Positions 37,801-49,740 of a DNA stretch of 64,000 nt are shown here, one piece after another; position 1 is the first letter of the stretch, and each line of letters opens with the position of its first letter. The position numbers were made by a program, and so were the translations under genes. The notes beneath the pieces are model-generated. The model did no database searches, had not been told where the DNA came from, and saw nothing but the letters and a program-made list of their open reading frames with translations. This DNA is from Chaunax sp. Z400 (taxonomy: Eukaryota > Chordata > Actinopteri > Lophiiformes > Chaunacidae), in NCBI GenBank assembly GCA_037577475.1, contig CM075183.1, positions 10,909,471-10,973,470 on the forward strand, written 5' to 3'.

Positions 37801-39054
37801 GGACAAACAACATAGACAACAAACAGCCTACTATGGCCAGAACAACCACAAAAATACAACTTCAGAATGTCCGGTTTGGTTTGTGCTGCAGATTGGGATT
37901 TTGTGAGATTCAGTGTTTGCAAATAAGCTAGAGTCTAACTGAATAAGACAAGTAAAACCTTTGATTTCAGGCTGATACAGTTTCAACTTAAACCCAACAA
38001 CCGAGAATTTCATCATTCTTGTGGCGTTGCCTCAGTCTCTGGTGGCCATTTCAGCAATCAGAGTTCATCAAAGAGGGGCTTATGATGGGAGTGTGTGTGG
38101 ATGGAAGGGAGGGAGGAAGAGCGACCGCCTCATGGGCAGAGAAGAAAAACAAGACAGAAGCAACAGGGATTGATGGGATATAACAGCTGACACTCACAGC
38201 TGGAGGAGCAGTAAAAGAGTGGGGAAGAAAAGAAGCGAGAGCCACCGCTAACAATACAGCGGGTGATGAGGAGGAGATGGGTCTCTGACACAGGGAGCTC
38301 GCAACATCAACATCTTCTGCAGCTCATCACAGATATTCTCCACTTCACCAGAGAGGAGGAGGGGTGATGTAAGGCGAGAGAGGGCAGGTGAGAAATTACT
38401 GAGAAGAAGTAGGTGTATAGGAGAAAAATATATAATATAAGGAGGTTATGGAGAAAGAGAAATAGGCAGTCAGTAAATAGGGTCATTATAAGTTTCCATT
38501 AATAGGTGAAAGTGAAACTTTCGTCGAACTGGGTGAGTTAATATGAGTCATGACTCCTGGCTCTACATCATTAAATAGATAAACACTAGACTCTAAGCTA
38601 AAGGGAGAAGGAAGCAGCCAAATCCTCCTGTGATCACATTAATATTGAGCTCAACTTTGTTAAATCTAATTCCCACTGAAGAAGCAATGGAAGTGAGTGA
38701 CACATATCTGCAAACCCACACACTCTCTTGTCTCTTCAGTCGATCAGCCATGAATAGATCCTCGGTTGTCAGAAAGCCCAGACAAGACGACATGTATTCA
38801 TCATCACCAGTGTACAATAAATACACTCTGCAGGGGACTTCATCAAATGCAGAAAACACACAATTGTTCTTAATTGTCGGAGTCATACTTATGGAAAACC
38901 TTCAAACTTTTCGGGACACTGACGGAAAAGCTCGAAGACGCCAACACACAGAAGCTGCCTTTCTCAGACACCCATACACCTGGGTTCTCTTCATCTTTAT
39001 TGTTTCTGATGGGATGAATATGCTCGCTGCTGCGGAAAAGCTAAAAATCTATAA
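37801..39054. other. Unique non-coding DNA
   Basis: Contains overlapping antisense open frames at 38593-39085. The minus strand has an acceptor-like CCCCTGCAG, but no recognisable protein family, so no exon is called. Confidence 0.5.
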
Positions 39055-39085
39055 CTACACAATTATGTATATTATAATTGTGTAG
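39055..39085. repeat. Perfect 12-bp hairpin
   Basis: CTACACAATTAT (39055-39066) and ATAATTGTGTAG (39074-39085) are exact complements around a 7-base loop. Confidence 0.93.
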
Positions 39086-40240
39086 TAATATATAAGTAGT
39101 AGTAATAGTAGTATTATAATTAACACTACAAATTTGATGGCAAAGCAACGGCTCCTATCTCAGCGCCACTGTTGGAAGTTGAGCATCTCATCCAGCTCAA
39201 TGATGTTCTGTCTGAATTGCCCAGGGGCGGACTGGCCATTGGAATTTTCCTAAAAGAAGGGAGGCCAAACAAACATAAGTCTTGTCCGTGTGTAGTTTTG
39301 ACAAAGTTATCTAGGGCTGTATTTGAAGCATAAATTCTGCACATCTCTGCATCTGAATTCACTACGGCATCCCTTTTGGGACACAAAGTGTGTTCCAAGC
39401 CTTTGAAAATAAAAGGTTTGTCCGTTGGATTAACTCCAATCAAACGAGATGAGTCATCCTCGGAGGGAGGAGCCGTACTCATCCGTGTTGAGTTGGCTCA
39501 CATCTGGAAGATGAAGGGCAGCTAGTGGAAATCAAACAGACCTCGACAGATGTACCTGCAGAAGATGGAAGCACACAAAGCAAGACCAAAGAATCACCGT
39601 GTCTCCTGGGACAGTGTTCCCGACCAGGGAGTCAGGAATCCCAAAAGGTGTTCAACATGAATGCGAGCCATCCAGAAATAACAGGGATAGAAAAAATTGT
39701 TTTCTCCTCTCATCTTTGCTTCTTCCCCCACACGAATGATTTATGTTACATCGTCGGGCCTCTAACATTATTCAGACTAAGAAAATAATGGATTGACATA
39801 TGCAAGTGTAATAATGGGTCTCAGGTAGACATTTCTTCATTTGAAAAGGTCACAAGCTCGGTTGGGTAGCAGTGTCCTAGAATGACATGCATCTCCTCCG
39901 AGGCATCAGTCGATACACTGAATGTCCTGTAACTCTAAAGGCTTCTGAGGTAAAAGGATGCAAGTTAGGCTCTAGATATAAACATCTTCATTTCATGGGA
40001 CTCATTTTCTTTCTACAGAGTTAAGTCATAATTCATGTACAACTTCTTCATCAAAGACAATCCTTTGCTACTCCATCAAGAATACACGAGGCTGATGTTT
40101 GCTCAGTACATATTGCATGTCTGACTGCTAATTTTTTTTATAGCTTTTTAAAATCTCATCAAGACCAAACCTGGAGCTAAGTCAACCAAACTGAATCCAA
40201 GCAAAATAAAAGTGAACAAGAAAGCACTTGGAGAGTGCAG
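39086..40240. other. Unique non-coding DNA
   Basis: GGGGCGGACTGGCCAT at about 39224 resembles the start of a dispersed fish repeat, but the rest does not follow. Nothing else recognised. Confidence 0.45.
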
Positions 40241-40588
40241 ACCTCCGCCAAGGCAGCTCAGTTTCCCCATATTTCCATTACAGCCAAAAGCAGTACTTCT
40301 ATGATAATTTAACCATCATAATATGTGTTTTTGACCCTGAAAACCTATGGAAACATGTTGATATCATTATTAGTTTGAAAGTTATTCGACAAAAACACTT
40401 GTATGGTAATGGCGGTTTTCCGGATCAGCACCAAAATTGAATCAATTGTTCCTTGGGCCTCTTCCAATATCTCTTGAAAATTTCATCAAAATCCGTCAAT
40501 GACTTTAAAAAAAAACCTGTTCACAAACCAACAAACCAACAAACCAACCAACGCTGGCAAAAACATAACCTCCTCCCTTGGCGGAGGT
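40241..40588 (+). mobile_element. 348-bp element with perfect 13-bp inverted ends
   Basis: ACCTCCGCCAAGG (40241-40253) and CCTTGGCGGAGGT (40576-40588) are exact reverse complements. Inside are CCGGATCAGCACCAAAATTG, a CCTTGGGCC word, AAATTTCATCAAAATCCGTC, an AACCAACAAACC repeat and AAAACATAACCTCC. This is the most complete copy here of a family common in fish. Related fragments: 22525-22560, 22982-23340, 23886-24057, 31070-31235 and 59440-59600. It encodes no protein, so it is probably non-autonomous. Whether it moves as DNA or is a LINE-derived tail with palindromic ends is not settled by this sequence. Confidence 0.75.
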
Positions 40589-42628
40589 AATAAAAGATTC
40601 AACAAATTCAATAACACCGAAATAAACTAACCCAAACCAAGACAAGCCTATGTTACCAAACATTAAGCTTAGAGTTGGATACTGCATTGCCCCTGGACAT
40701 GTTGCCGCTAATGGGGCATGTAGTACAACAGGCAACATATGTACAGCAGGGTCTTTCTAAAAATACCTCCTACACTACCCTCCCTACTTACTTCCACTCT
40801 GTTTGCGCATCTTCACGGAGGGTCCACCGCATTAAGCGGCATCCCAAACCACTTACTCTGCAGTGGAAGTGGGTTATAAAACCCTCCCAGGAGCCTACAT
40901 GATGCTGCTCGAACTACAAAACATATTTCATATCATCATACTGACGATTTTAAGGTTGGTTTAGGATCAAATATACCCTCTCTAGAAAACGGTAGACATG
41001 TTCAAGTGTTGTACGTTTTCACGGTCTGTTGGAAAAATCGACATCAGAGTGAAAAATGAGAGGATGCTTACAAAAGAGGACATGCAGATTCTGAAAGATG
41101 CTGATGTGAAACCATGGTTACCACATAATGGTACCCCACAGAGAGGGAGGTTCATCCCAAAGCTTACTGCTGCTGCCCTACACCTTAATGGAGGGTGTTA
41201 TATTCAGCTGTGAGTGTGACTACGTGAGTCGGAGTCGCAGGGCACATGCAATTGGGGTTGCTATTACTCCCTTAGGTTAATCATGCCGCTCTTTGTGGCT
41301 GCAAGTTCAAACTGACTGCGCCGAAGCTTTTCATGTAATTTTGAGAGCAAGCTGACTTAGAGCAAAGTTGGAGCTCGTCTAAAAGTTTGATCCCTGTGAG
41401 GGGAAGGGCGGCAAGGTAAAGAGGCAGAGGAACGTAGCAAAGAGGAAGCAGCTAATAGTTTGGAGGATCGAGGAATAAAAAATTTAGAGGGTAAAATATT
41501 TCCTTTACTCCATCCGTAAGCATCGCTGCGGTGGAAATTAGTCTTGCTCCAGTCGACTCCTCCACAGCCCCAGCTGCATTAAGGAGTCATTCTCCTCTGA
41601 ATATTTGATCTGCATTCTTACATTGTAGAGTCATCATGTCTTTAGTCTTGTGTCATTGGCTTGTTTTGCTTGAGGGGTTTTTCATAGGTCTTGTATGAAA
41701 TGTGTCTTAGAAATGTAAGAATGGATCCGTATGTCAGGATTTAAAATTAATGTCTAACAACTTCATCATCAAATGTTTGCTGACCCTTCCTCAGCAGTCG
41801 TCTTCCTCTTTGTCTCGGTCATTAGCATTTTAAATTATTGTTTCTACTAACCTCAGCACTACTTTTAATTTTTAATCATCCACCCTCTCCCCAGCTTTTT
41901 TTTTCTCTCTCTCTCATCCCTCTTCTTTCCCATTACGTTCTCCTGTTGTGGCTCCTTGCCATCCCTCGACCTCTTGTCCACCTTCACATATTTGTCATCT
42001 TTCTTATTTTCCCTTGGTTTCTCATATACTCCTTCCACGCTCACTCCTTTGTCAGCACAGACCCTCTTTTGTTAATTGCCTCTTCATCTTTTCCTGTCCT
42101 CCTACCCAAAGACTATCCATCCCATTTAATCATTTGTAAAAATGACCAAGATATTTGACCTCACTTCATACTTAAAACTAACAACATTCCCTTTTTTTGC
42201 CAACTGGGGGGCTAAAAACAAGCATTAAGGGGACATAACTTACTCCTTAAGCTAGGCATCCACTGTGCCATTTTAGAAATGTTGTGGTTTGATTTAATAT
42301 TGTAAGTTAAAGCTCACGTTTCGATCCTCAGGCCACAACCTGACTTCAAACTGTATGTGTCAGCCCCTGCGGTCTGATCTGGCTATAAAGATTCATTTGA
42401 AAGCTCCTGTTGGTCAGAAGTTTGTTTACCAAAGATGAAGCAGAAGTTTGTTTGCCGGCGGAGGTTTCATTATGCATATAAGGCAGGAGTCGTCAGCATA
42501 TACGAACTCACCGATGGCTAGATGTGGGCAGCATGGTTTATCATCATTATTATTATTTTGCAGAGAGATTGGAGGTAAGCTCGCAGCATTTTACTATAGA
42601 TAGAACATTAATACGTGGATGTATGTGA
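40589..42628. other. Unique non-coding DNA
   Basis: Pyrimidine-rich at 41880-42120. The open frame at 40998-41213 is not recognised. Nothing else supported. Confidence 0.5.
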
Positions 42629-43290
42629 TTGGTGGGAAGGTGGGAGGTAACAAAGTACAAATTAACAATAACAAACAAATTAATAAATAACAAAACTAAA
42701 TCACAAACTATGATTTTTGATACTCGGCAAAGTATTAAATCCAAATCCAAAACGTGTTCGTGTTCCTTTACCTGTCCTGATGGAACCCCACTGCATAGAG
42801 TAGAACACACCAAATACTTGGGCCTATGGTTCTCTTTTAAATGTCATATTGATCATGTTATAAGAAGATGAACTTCAGTATGCGTGATCTTTGCTGCTCG
42901 CATCACAACTAATCCTACCAGTATTAGATCTTGCCGATGTTTTATATCAGGCTGCATCTAAAACAAATATTTTACCTCTCAAGACTTTTTACAACAAACT
43001 TTGCAGGTTTATTCTTGGTTGTCCTTTAAAAACTCATCATTTCACAATGTATAAAACTCTTAACTTCCCCCCCTCCCATCATAGGAAGACAGCGACACTG
43101 GCTACAGTTCATTTTCAAATACTGCCCTCAATATTCAAAACACTTTATGGTACCATTTTCATCTAATTATCAATGGAGACACTCTACTCAGCTCTTTTTC
43201 TCTCTTCCTGCAGTCTCTAAATCGATAGAATTTACAAAACAGGCTCGTTACTTTAGCAGATTATGCGTCACTGTGCATCACTGTGAGCTT
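42629..43290 (+). pseudogene. LINE reverse-transcriptase C-terminal relic
   Basis: One frame reads KTKSQTMIFDTRQSI and then PDGTPLHRVEHTKYLGLWF; the YLG step follows the catalytic FADD box in LINE polymerases. After a frameshift the next frame reads ILPVLDLADVLYQAASKTN, then CRFILGCPLKTHHFTMYK, matching the thumb/C-terminal region with the LPVLDYxD and THH motifs of L2/Rex-like LINEs. Stops and frameshifts make it dead. The N-terminal RT, including FADD, is absent. Confidence 0.8.
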
Positions 43291-44432
43291 TTTCTACATC
43301 AAGACTGATTTCAACCTAAATGCACAACAGCACACAGAAAAGACAATCCCTCGGTTTGTCCATCGGTTCATATCTTGCACAACGAAACAAGACGACAGAC
43401 ATAAAACACTGAGGAAGATGAAACTGACAAGAAACATGTCAGAAACTCGGCCCTGATGAAAAGGTGTGGTGTCAGTGTTTTTTCTTTCCATTTATGGAAG
43501 TTAAAGTCCCTAATCCCTTAAATTAATATTATATTATATACATGAGGTAAACAGCCAGTAGAAATGTCCCTCAAACTACTTTATACTTTGACTACATTTC
43601 AGAGCCTTTTCCACTTTTCTTTGTTGAATAAGTTCTTCTACTCGAATAAACAAACCATCTCTGGTTTTAAGTTACTTTCCACCACTGGAGAAGTGAGCTC
43701 ATTTTCATAACTGGAGGAGTTGGAGTGGAGGTCGCAGGAATACCTCTACTACTCCTACTGCTATGGATGGAAATATGCATGAGCAAATGGGAAAATGACG
43801 TGCACAGAATACGGATGAGCCAAGGAACAGACAACTATTAGACAAATAGGTCACTCTGAAAGCGCTGCAGTCACAATCTATGGCTACCACAAGTCATTTG
43901 CCCCTAAATGTCACCATGTAGCTACAATATAAACTGGCAGCTGAATGAAGTGGGAGTGATGAAGCAGAGCAAAGACTCAGACGGAGAGAATGAAAGGTCA
44001 AAAAGGCGGACCAGGAAGAAAATGTCTGAATGGCACGCAGAGAAAAGAAAGGAGGAGAGGTTCCACTGAGACAAGGGACATTTTGAAAAGAGGGAGGAGG
44101 ATGAGAACAACGATAACATAAAGATCGGAGATATACCACTCTGTCATTCTCCTTTGTCTGGCCCTCTCTCTTTTGATAGTTCATAAATCTTTGCAGCCAC
44201 CTCTCGCTCCATTGACAGAGTCACTTAGTGTGGCAAAATATAACACATATGAGAGTGACACAAGCCATTAATTCTACCAAAACAAAACCCCAAACGGCCT
44301 GTTCTAGAAATGTATGGAAATGATCACTAAAAAATAATTATTTAGGGGCCCCATCCTTAATTTTCTGACTGCCAGTATGTAAATTTCAGCTACATTTACA
44401 GAACATAGGTCGAGCGTTAATAAGTTATTGTT
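43291..44432. other. Unique non-coding DNA
   Basis: Purine-rich at 43940-44120. No supported gene. Confidence 0.55.
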
Positions 44433-44969
44433 TTGTGCTTTTTACCAAATCGGCAACAGCATCAGAAAAGTAAAGTAATCCTCTACGTCAAAGACTGTGT
44501 CGAGTGTTTGATGGTGTTTTACTGCGTTGGCATCTTCAGTTTTATTATTATCCTCTGCCATGAACGAAAAGAAGAGGAGGGAGATGAAGCAATCTGTCAT
44601 GTCTCATTTCCAGAGAATAGCTACAAAAATCTGCTTCATATTTTTTTTCACAAAGCCTTCTGTATGCTCACAACAACCGAACACCGAAGTGGTGCCTTTT
44701 GCTATTTAGGGACCGTTGTCATTTTTAGTTTGTCCGTCTCCATGGTTACAAGTTGGACTTTGGTTTATTCTGGTTGTTGGTTTTGTTTCCAAGAGCAGAT
44801 CTCAAATATTTTCCCCCAGAACTTTCTACACACAAAACCAAGTATAAGTGGAGCCTTTTGCTATTTAGAGATTTATATTTTGTATTTGTTTGGCCTCCAT
44901 GGTTACAAGTCAAATTTAAGCTCACTCTGTGATCGGGATTTGTCTCAGATGATGATTTCCAAGGTATAA
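44433..44969 (+). other. Unassigned 178-codon open frame with internal duplication
   Basis: An open frame with hydrophobic stretches and two related segments, SGAFCYLGTVVIFSLS and SGAFCYLEIYILYLFG, about 53 residues apart. They come from a DNA tandem duplication of about 159 bp: AGTGG(T/A)GCCTTTTGC at 44688 and 44847, and CTCCATGGTTACAAGT in each unit. Since 159 is divisible by three, the duplication keeps the frame open, which explains the length without selection. No domain recognised. No splice or transcript evidence; probably non-coding. Confidence 0.2.
44640..44960 (+). repeat. 159-bp tandem duplication, two units
   Basis: Two diverged units aligned at 44688 and 44847. A much weaker third match (GATGTGCCTTTTCATGTATG, about 45014) may continue the array. 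Confidence 0.8.
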
Positions 44970-45235
44970 AAAATGTTTTTTTTGTCTTTATGTTTGCATC
45001 TCCCATGTACTGGAGATGTGCCTTTTCATGTATGGAGAATTTCAAGAACTTTATTTATAGTTTTTCAATTTTGAAAATGTAACTTTTTCTCAGATATGCA
45101 ATAAACAAGTATTGCAATCAACAGGGACAGCTTGAGTAACTTCTTTCTAATCGACTTTCTTGGTGAAATGAACCTGCAGTGGTGGATCCTGAGTATTTCA
45201 TGCTTGTTAGTTATACAGATGTCAAATGGGCTGAA

Positions 45236-45258
45236 CCCCCCCCCCCCCCCCCCCCCCC
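45236..45258 (+). repeat. Poly(C) tract, 23 bp
   Basis: Twenty-three C in a row, unusually long for poly(C). The complementary strand is poly(G) and could form quadruplexes. Confidence 0.97.
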
Positions 45259-46863
45259 ATCATTTGGAAACATTCAAATTGGTGACAATAAATATAATTG
45301 GAAATTAGACATTTTCGTTTGTTAAACAGATTGTGAAATCTATAAACCAGCCATTTAAAAAGTGGGATTTTCAAAAAGTGATCATTTGACTCAGTGAAGC
45401 GTTTCTATTTTTGAGTGAGTTCAGATTGTTACTAAAATAAACGGCTCCATCTCCACCTCACAGAGCACATGCACACACATGAAAAGAGTTGACGTTAGAA
45501 AAAGTTCCAAAAGTAAGGAAAACAGAAGTCACAGTAGTTTAGGAAAACAGGAAGCATATATTAGCCCCTGTAAACTCTCTCTGCAGCTTTCCTCTGTGGC
45601 TGATCTGATATCCAGTCAAAGTAAACCCCTTCAAATCTCAAGAGTCTTCCAAAAAAAAATATGACTATGATGCTTTTCACTGCATTGCCAGAGCTGAGAA
45701 CCATTCAAGACAATGTGTTTTCCATTATACGTGTCTGTTCATGCATATGCTCTCATGTTTTCTATACACTGATTACTTACCTCAACCTGTTTATGCCTGA
45801 GGCTAAGCTGCTTTAAAGATACAGAGTGTAAAGAGTGGTGGATGAACGGAGAGGAGCTGCTCCCTGCTGCAGAGCATTCTGTAAAAAACCCTCCACTGTG
45901 TTGTCCTTAAGTTGTTGTTCCTCACGCTGGGATGCTCAAGTATGCTGCATAACAAATGCAGCAAACGCTTGTCAGTAGCATCGTATGTATAGATGGAAAT
46001 GTGACACCAGAGGCAATCACAGCCCGACTTGGTGACGGCTGTCATGTCTTACAAAGCAGGCGCACCTGCACCACATTTCAAGGGCACCCAGATCAGGTAA
46101 GAATGGACTGAGAAATATCTTCCTTGTTCTGTGACCTTCTCTGTGTTCACCCTACAGAACACCCTGTGTTTTACGAGTGTTTTCCAGCTCTACTGTTCCT
46201 GGACTGTGATAATCGAGATGAAAACTCACCTCACTGAGTCAGAGGACAGACATTTCATTATCCTTTGCAGCACTTGAGAAAATGTATTTTTCCCTGAATC
46301 ACATCTTTTCTTTTTTCTTTTAAAAAAAAAAAATCAGCATCTATAGTCAGTAATACAATCAATTTTCTGATAGTGAATGTCTGACATATTTTCAGTGATA
46401 TGATTACGTCGAAGAAATACGAGCACACTATTTATTTAGTTGTCTAGATAACCCAAAGCTCAGCTCCCATTCTAACCTGCAACTCTTGAACGTTTTCATA
46501 TCAACAAATTGTTTGGGTTGAGTGGAGTTCAAATGCAATCCACATCTTAGACAACCCTTAATGGTCTCTGTTAAACAATCTGGCTGTGATATGCAAATGA
46601 TGATGGCCAAAAATCAACCCAGTTTGATGGCCCATATCATTCTACCATACCTCTCTTTTTCTCTTAAAAAAAAAACAAAACCAAAATTTTATGGAAAATT
46701 ACTCTAAATTTTTTACAGTCATTTTCTGTTTGTTTTATTTCATTTATTACAGACATTGTCTCTAAATTAATAAACCAACTGCTATTTTAAGTGTAATGCA
46801 AATAATGACAAATTGCATTTATTTTTATTTTTCTCACGGAAAAATTACTATATCATTTATTAG
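45259..46863. other. Unique AT-rich DNA
   Basis: No gene or repeat supported. Confidence 0.55.
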
Positions 46864-46897
46864 TCATTCATTCATTCATTCATTCATTCATTCATTC
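46864..46897. repeat. (ATTC)n microsatellite
   Basis: Eight or more TTCA units in succession. Confidence 0.96.
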
Positions 46898-47549
46898 GTC
46901 TGTCTCTCACCTGGCACTCGGCCTCGGTCCAGGTGGGCTCTTTGCACTGGAGCATCATGAGGGCCTGCATCAATAATGTCTGTCCCAGTGCTGGGGGGGG
47001 TGGCAGCCATTGGACTTAATCTTCATCATTTTAGTTTAATTCAGTGGCTCCATGACAAATGGGAGGACAGAAAATAGTTGAATGGAAAATGATAGCGTAT
47101 AATTCTCGGTGAATGACATTCTAATTTCTTTCTTTCTTGTAAAAGCAGGACCACTCCTTAGACGAACACTTAGATGAACACATCCTGTTGGCCGCTCTCT
47201 ACATTTGGGCTCCACTGACCTCTAAGGAGGACATCCACTTGTCAATCTCAATCCTTTTGCCATTTGTGATTGCATCTTTAAGATTTATCTCTCTGAATGC
47301 TGACAGTATTCTCTTTAAGGATGTGACAAAGACTCATAAAACTGCCTCGCCCTTGTGAACAAAACATTTCATTACTTGGTTGTCATCCAGAGAATTAGCC
47401 AGAATGAATATGAATACAAATCTCTTTAGAGCTTCTAAGCTTAAGGGATTATTGTATGAAGAGTGCTGTTCTGTTTTTTTTTTTAAACTAGTGACAATGG
47501 TTTACCAATTTCAGATTAAACTAGAAATACCACCAAGCAAGCCTACAAC
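46898..47549. other. Unique non-coding DNA
   Basis: Nothing recognised. Confidence 0.55.
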
Positions 47550-48015
47550 CAGGCCAGCAGCTTTGTGAAGCTGTGGTTTGACACAGCTAGATGCCCACAG
47601 TAACAATGCTAGCATGCTGATGTTTACAATAACCACCTTTTGTGTCAGAGAAAGCATGATAACAGTAGCTAATTAATTAGTCCTAGTTACAATATTAGGT
47701 ATTAGGTCATAAACCAAACCAAATTATTAGATAGGTCAAAATTTGGATCCGATGAAGGCAACAGATGAAGAGTTAAATGAACACAAATTACAGTTTATCC
47801 AGTGGGGAATATGACAATATTATTAAAAAAAGTAATGAACACGTCATCTGGGAACATCATCTACTAAATAGATGATGAGATAATAAATGTGGCCTTGTGG
47901 TGGCACCAAATTAAACTTCAGGGAATCACCAGGGTCATAAGGGTTCATCCTCTGGTAACCTGGATATAAAGATATGAAATTTCATGGCAATCCATCCTCT
48001 AGTTGTTGAGTGAGA
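47550..48015 (+). mobile_element. Common teleost dispersed repeat
   Basis: The order GCAGCTTTGTGAAGCTGT, ACAATGCTAGCATGCTGATG, TATTAGGTCATAAACCAAA, GTCAAAATTTGGATCCGATG, TTCATCCTCTGG and ATTTCATGGCAATCCATCC matches a very common fish repeat, including its typical end near AGTTGTTGAG. About 60 bp in the middle (47780-47890) looks inserted or diverged. Non-coding. Confidence 0.7.
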
Positions 48016-48150
48016 TCAGGGCTGGGCTGAGCGAGCTGGAACGATCCAGAACGACGTTCCGGCACCACCTATAAATTAATAATGAGCAGTTTTACACTTA
48101 ATGATGTCACAATAGTTCATTTTCCTGATTGATAGGTTGCAGTTTACCAG

Positions 48151-48609
48151 CAGTACGGGCTTTTCAACAGGAATTGGACCCAAAAATGCAGAACTCAGAG
48201 GCTGAGACGAGTGGAAAAGGTTAAACAGGGATTTATTGAACAATGAGCGAAAAAAAAAAATGTGCAATTGAAGGTTCTCTTGACAGGCAGGCAGCGAGAC
48301 TTAAGGCAAACTCAGGGTCAACAGACAGGATTGCCAAGGCGTAGCTGATGCAAGCAGAGACCGCGGTGGATCACAGAGGTTAAGTGACGAAACGACGGAT
48401 GCCGGATGAGAAGCCTGGGCTTAAGTACAGCTGGAAACAGGTGGAGTTGAAGAGCCGATTGATTGCAGGTGAGCAGAGCAGGAGGAGGCGGGAGCAAGCA
48501 GACTAACGCACACACCCACTGACAGGGGGAGACAGACTGAAACAGTGGGATGGGGGAAAAACAGAGGAAAACAATAGGAACAAGGGGGAGGAAACTGCCG
48601 ATCCTGACA
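48151..48609 (-). mobile_element. Solo LTR (Gypsy-like), about 460 bp
   Basis: On the minus strand it starts TGTCAGGATCGGC. Near the end it has CAATAAATCCC (AATAAA, plus-strand 48232-48237) and TTTTGGGTCCAATTCC, then AAAAGCCCGTACTG. This is the usual layout of a teleost Gypsy-like LTR. The outer border is uncertain: a TG...CA end would need about 48138. No internal retroelement sequence adjoins. It is a different LTR family from the one at 23372 apart from the shared GGGTCCA word. Confidence 0.65.
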
Positions 48610-49529
48610 GTAACATTAAAAAGCGGAAAATCGGAAAACTGATTATACCACCCAGATTCCAAAGAAGTAATAATGTAAAAAAAGTGCTAATTTGCTTAAC
48701 ATTTTTAACATACTGTGTATTTAATTAAACATGTTACATGGTTCCAATAAAAAATGGTCGGGTCGGGCTGAATTTGCGTAAATGTGCTGTCTAACTGAAT
48801 GACTGTGGTCGACCCAAGTGAATACAGATGATTCCATGTTGAAAGGGCTTTTGGAAGAAATACAGCACATTCTTAGAAACCAAACACGAGCATTAGTCAT
48901 CTCTTTGCAAAGAGCATGTTAATTAATAATAATAAATATAGAAAGAATTTTCAAAAAAAGGAAATGTACTGCTCTCCGACATTAAGGTCACTGATAAATC
49001 CGCTCTTAAAGCGAGCATCGAGGGCTAAAAAGGCCACACAAAAAAAAGTCATTTGAAGATGTCTTAGATGAGCAAATGCAATTAAAAATACCATAGGTCA
49101 TGTTTAATGGGCAAATAGATGAGAGCCTCCTGATGTGGAAAGCTGGCAAAGGTTCCTGCCGTCACTCAGGGATCCTCTCTCATCTGCCTCTGCGATTCAA
49201 AGGCTGCTGCACTTAACAGGTTCTGATGGGACGTAATTCGTCAAGGCCTCAAAATGCTAGAGGACTGATGCAGAGATTCACTCTGGAGGAATGGGTAAAA
49301 CCAGAAACAGTATAGCCTCTGAATCTTTAGGACACCAGCAGGGCCACTCACGGTTAGTAAGTTAAGCAGCACTGGGTACTGGGGATGAAGTTAATATCAT
49401 CCCTGAGAACAAAGTCTGTCCAGTGGAACAGGACGAGGGGATTCTTTCAGAACAGTCGCGGCCCTAACAGCATAAAAACGCTTCCTATAAAATGTGGTAA
49501 AGCGGAGTATTCTCTAGACGCGCACCGTC
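48610..49529. other. Unique non-coding DNA
   Basis: Nothing recognised. Confidence 0.55.
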
Positions 49530-49740
49530 AGTCGGTGAGTTTAGCTGGTTAATTGGTGTAGCAGGGCTCTATGAGCTCTGGCAATGTGATATGGATCCTG
49601 CTAGCAGCTAGTGGTCAGAGGGCCAGGACGCCTCGTCACCGAGGGAATGGTGATTAGCTCTGGCTAATGGTGCCTGCCAGCCCAATTAGCAGCATTATGT
49701 GTGACCACTACCCTGCACCACTAATTATAACAAGGCCAGG
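49530..49740. promoter_or_regulatory. Candidate conserved regulatory element
   Basis: A non-repetitive patch with at least five homeodomain-type TAAT/ATTA cores (GGTTAATTGG, GTGATTAGC, GGCTAATGG, CCAATTAGC, CTAATTATA) spread over 200 bp. Many vertebrate developmental enhancers look like this. Conservation was not tested. Confidence 0.25.

Noticed and set aside
38593..39085. Overlapping sense and antisense open frames with an acceptor-like site
   Set aside because: The minus-strand peptide looks plausible, but there is no strong donor, no recognised family, and both strands are open, so chance is likely.
39221..39262. GGGGCGGACTGGCCAT dispersed repeat
   Set aside because: Only the first 16 bp resemble the family; the rest does not follow, so it is not annotated as an element.
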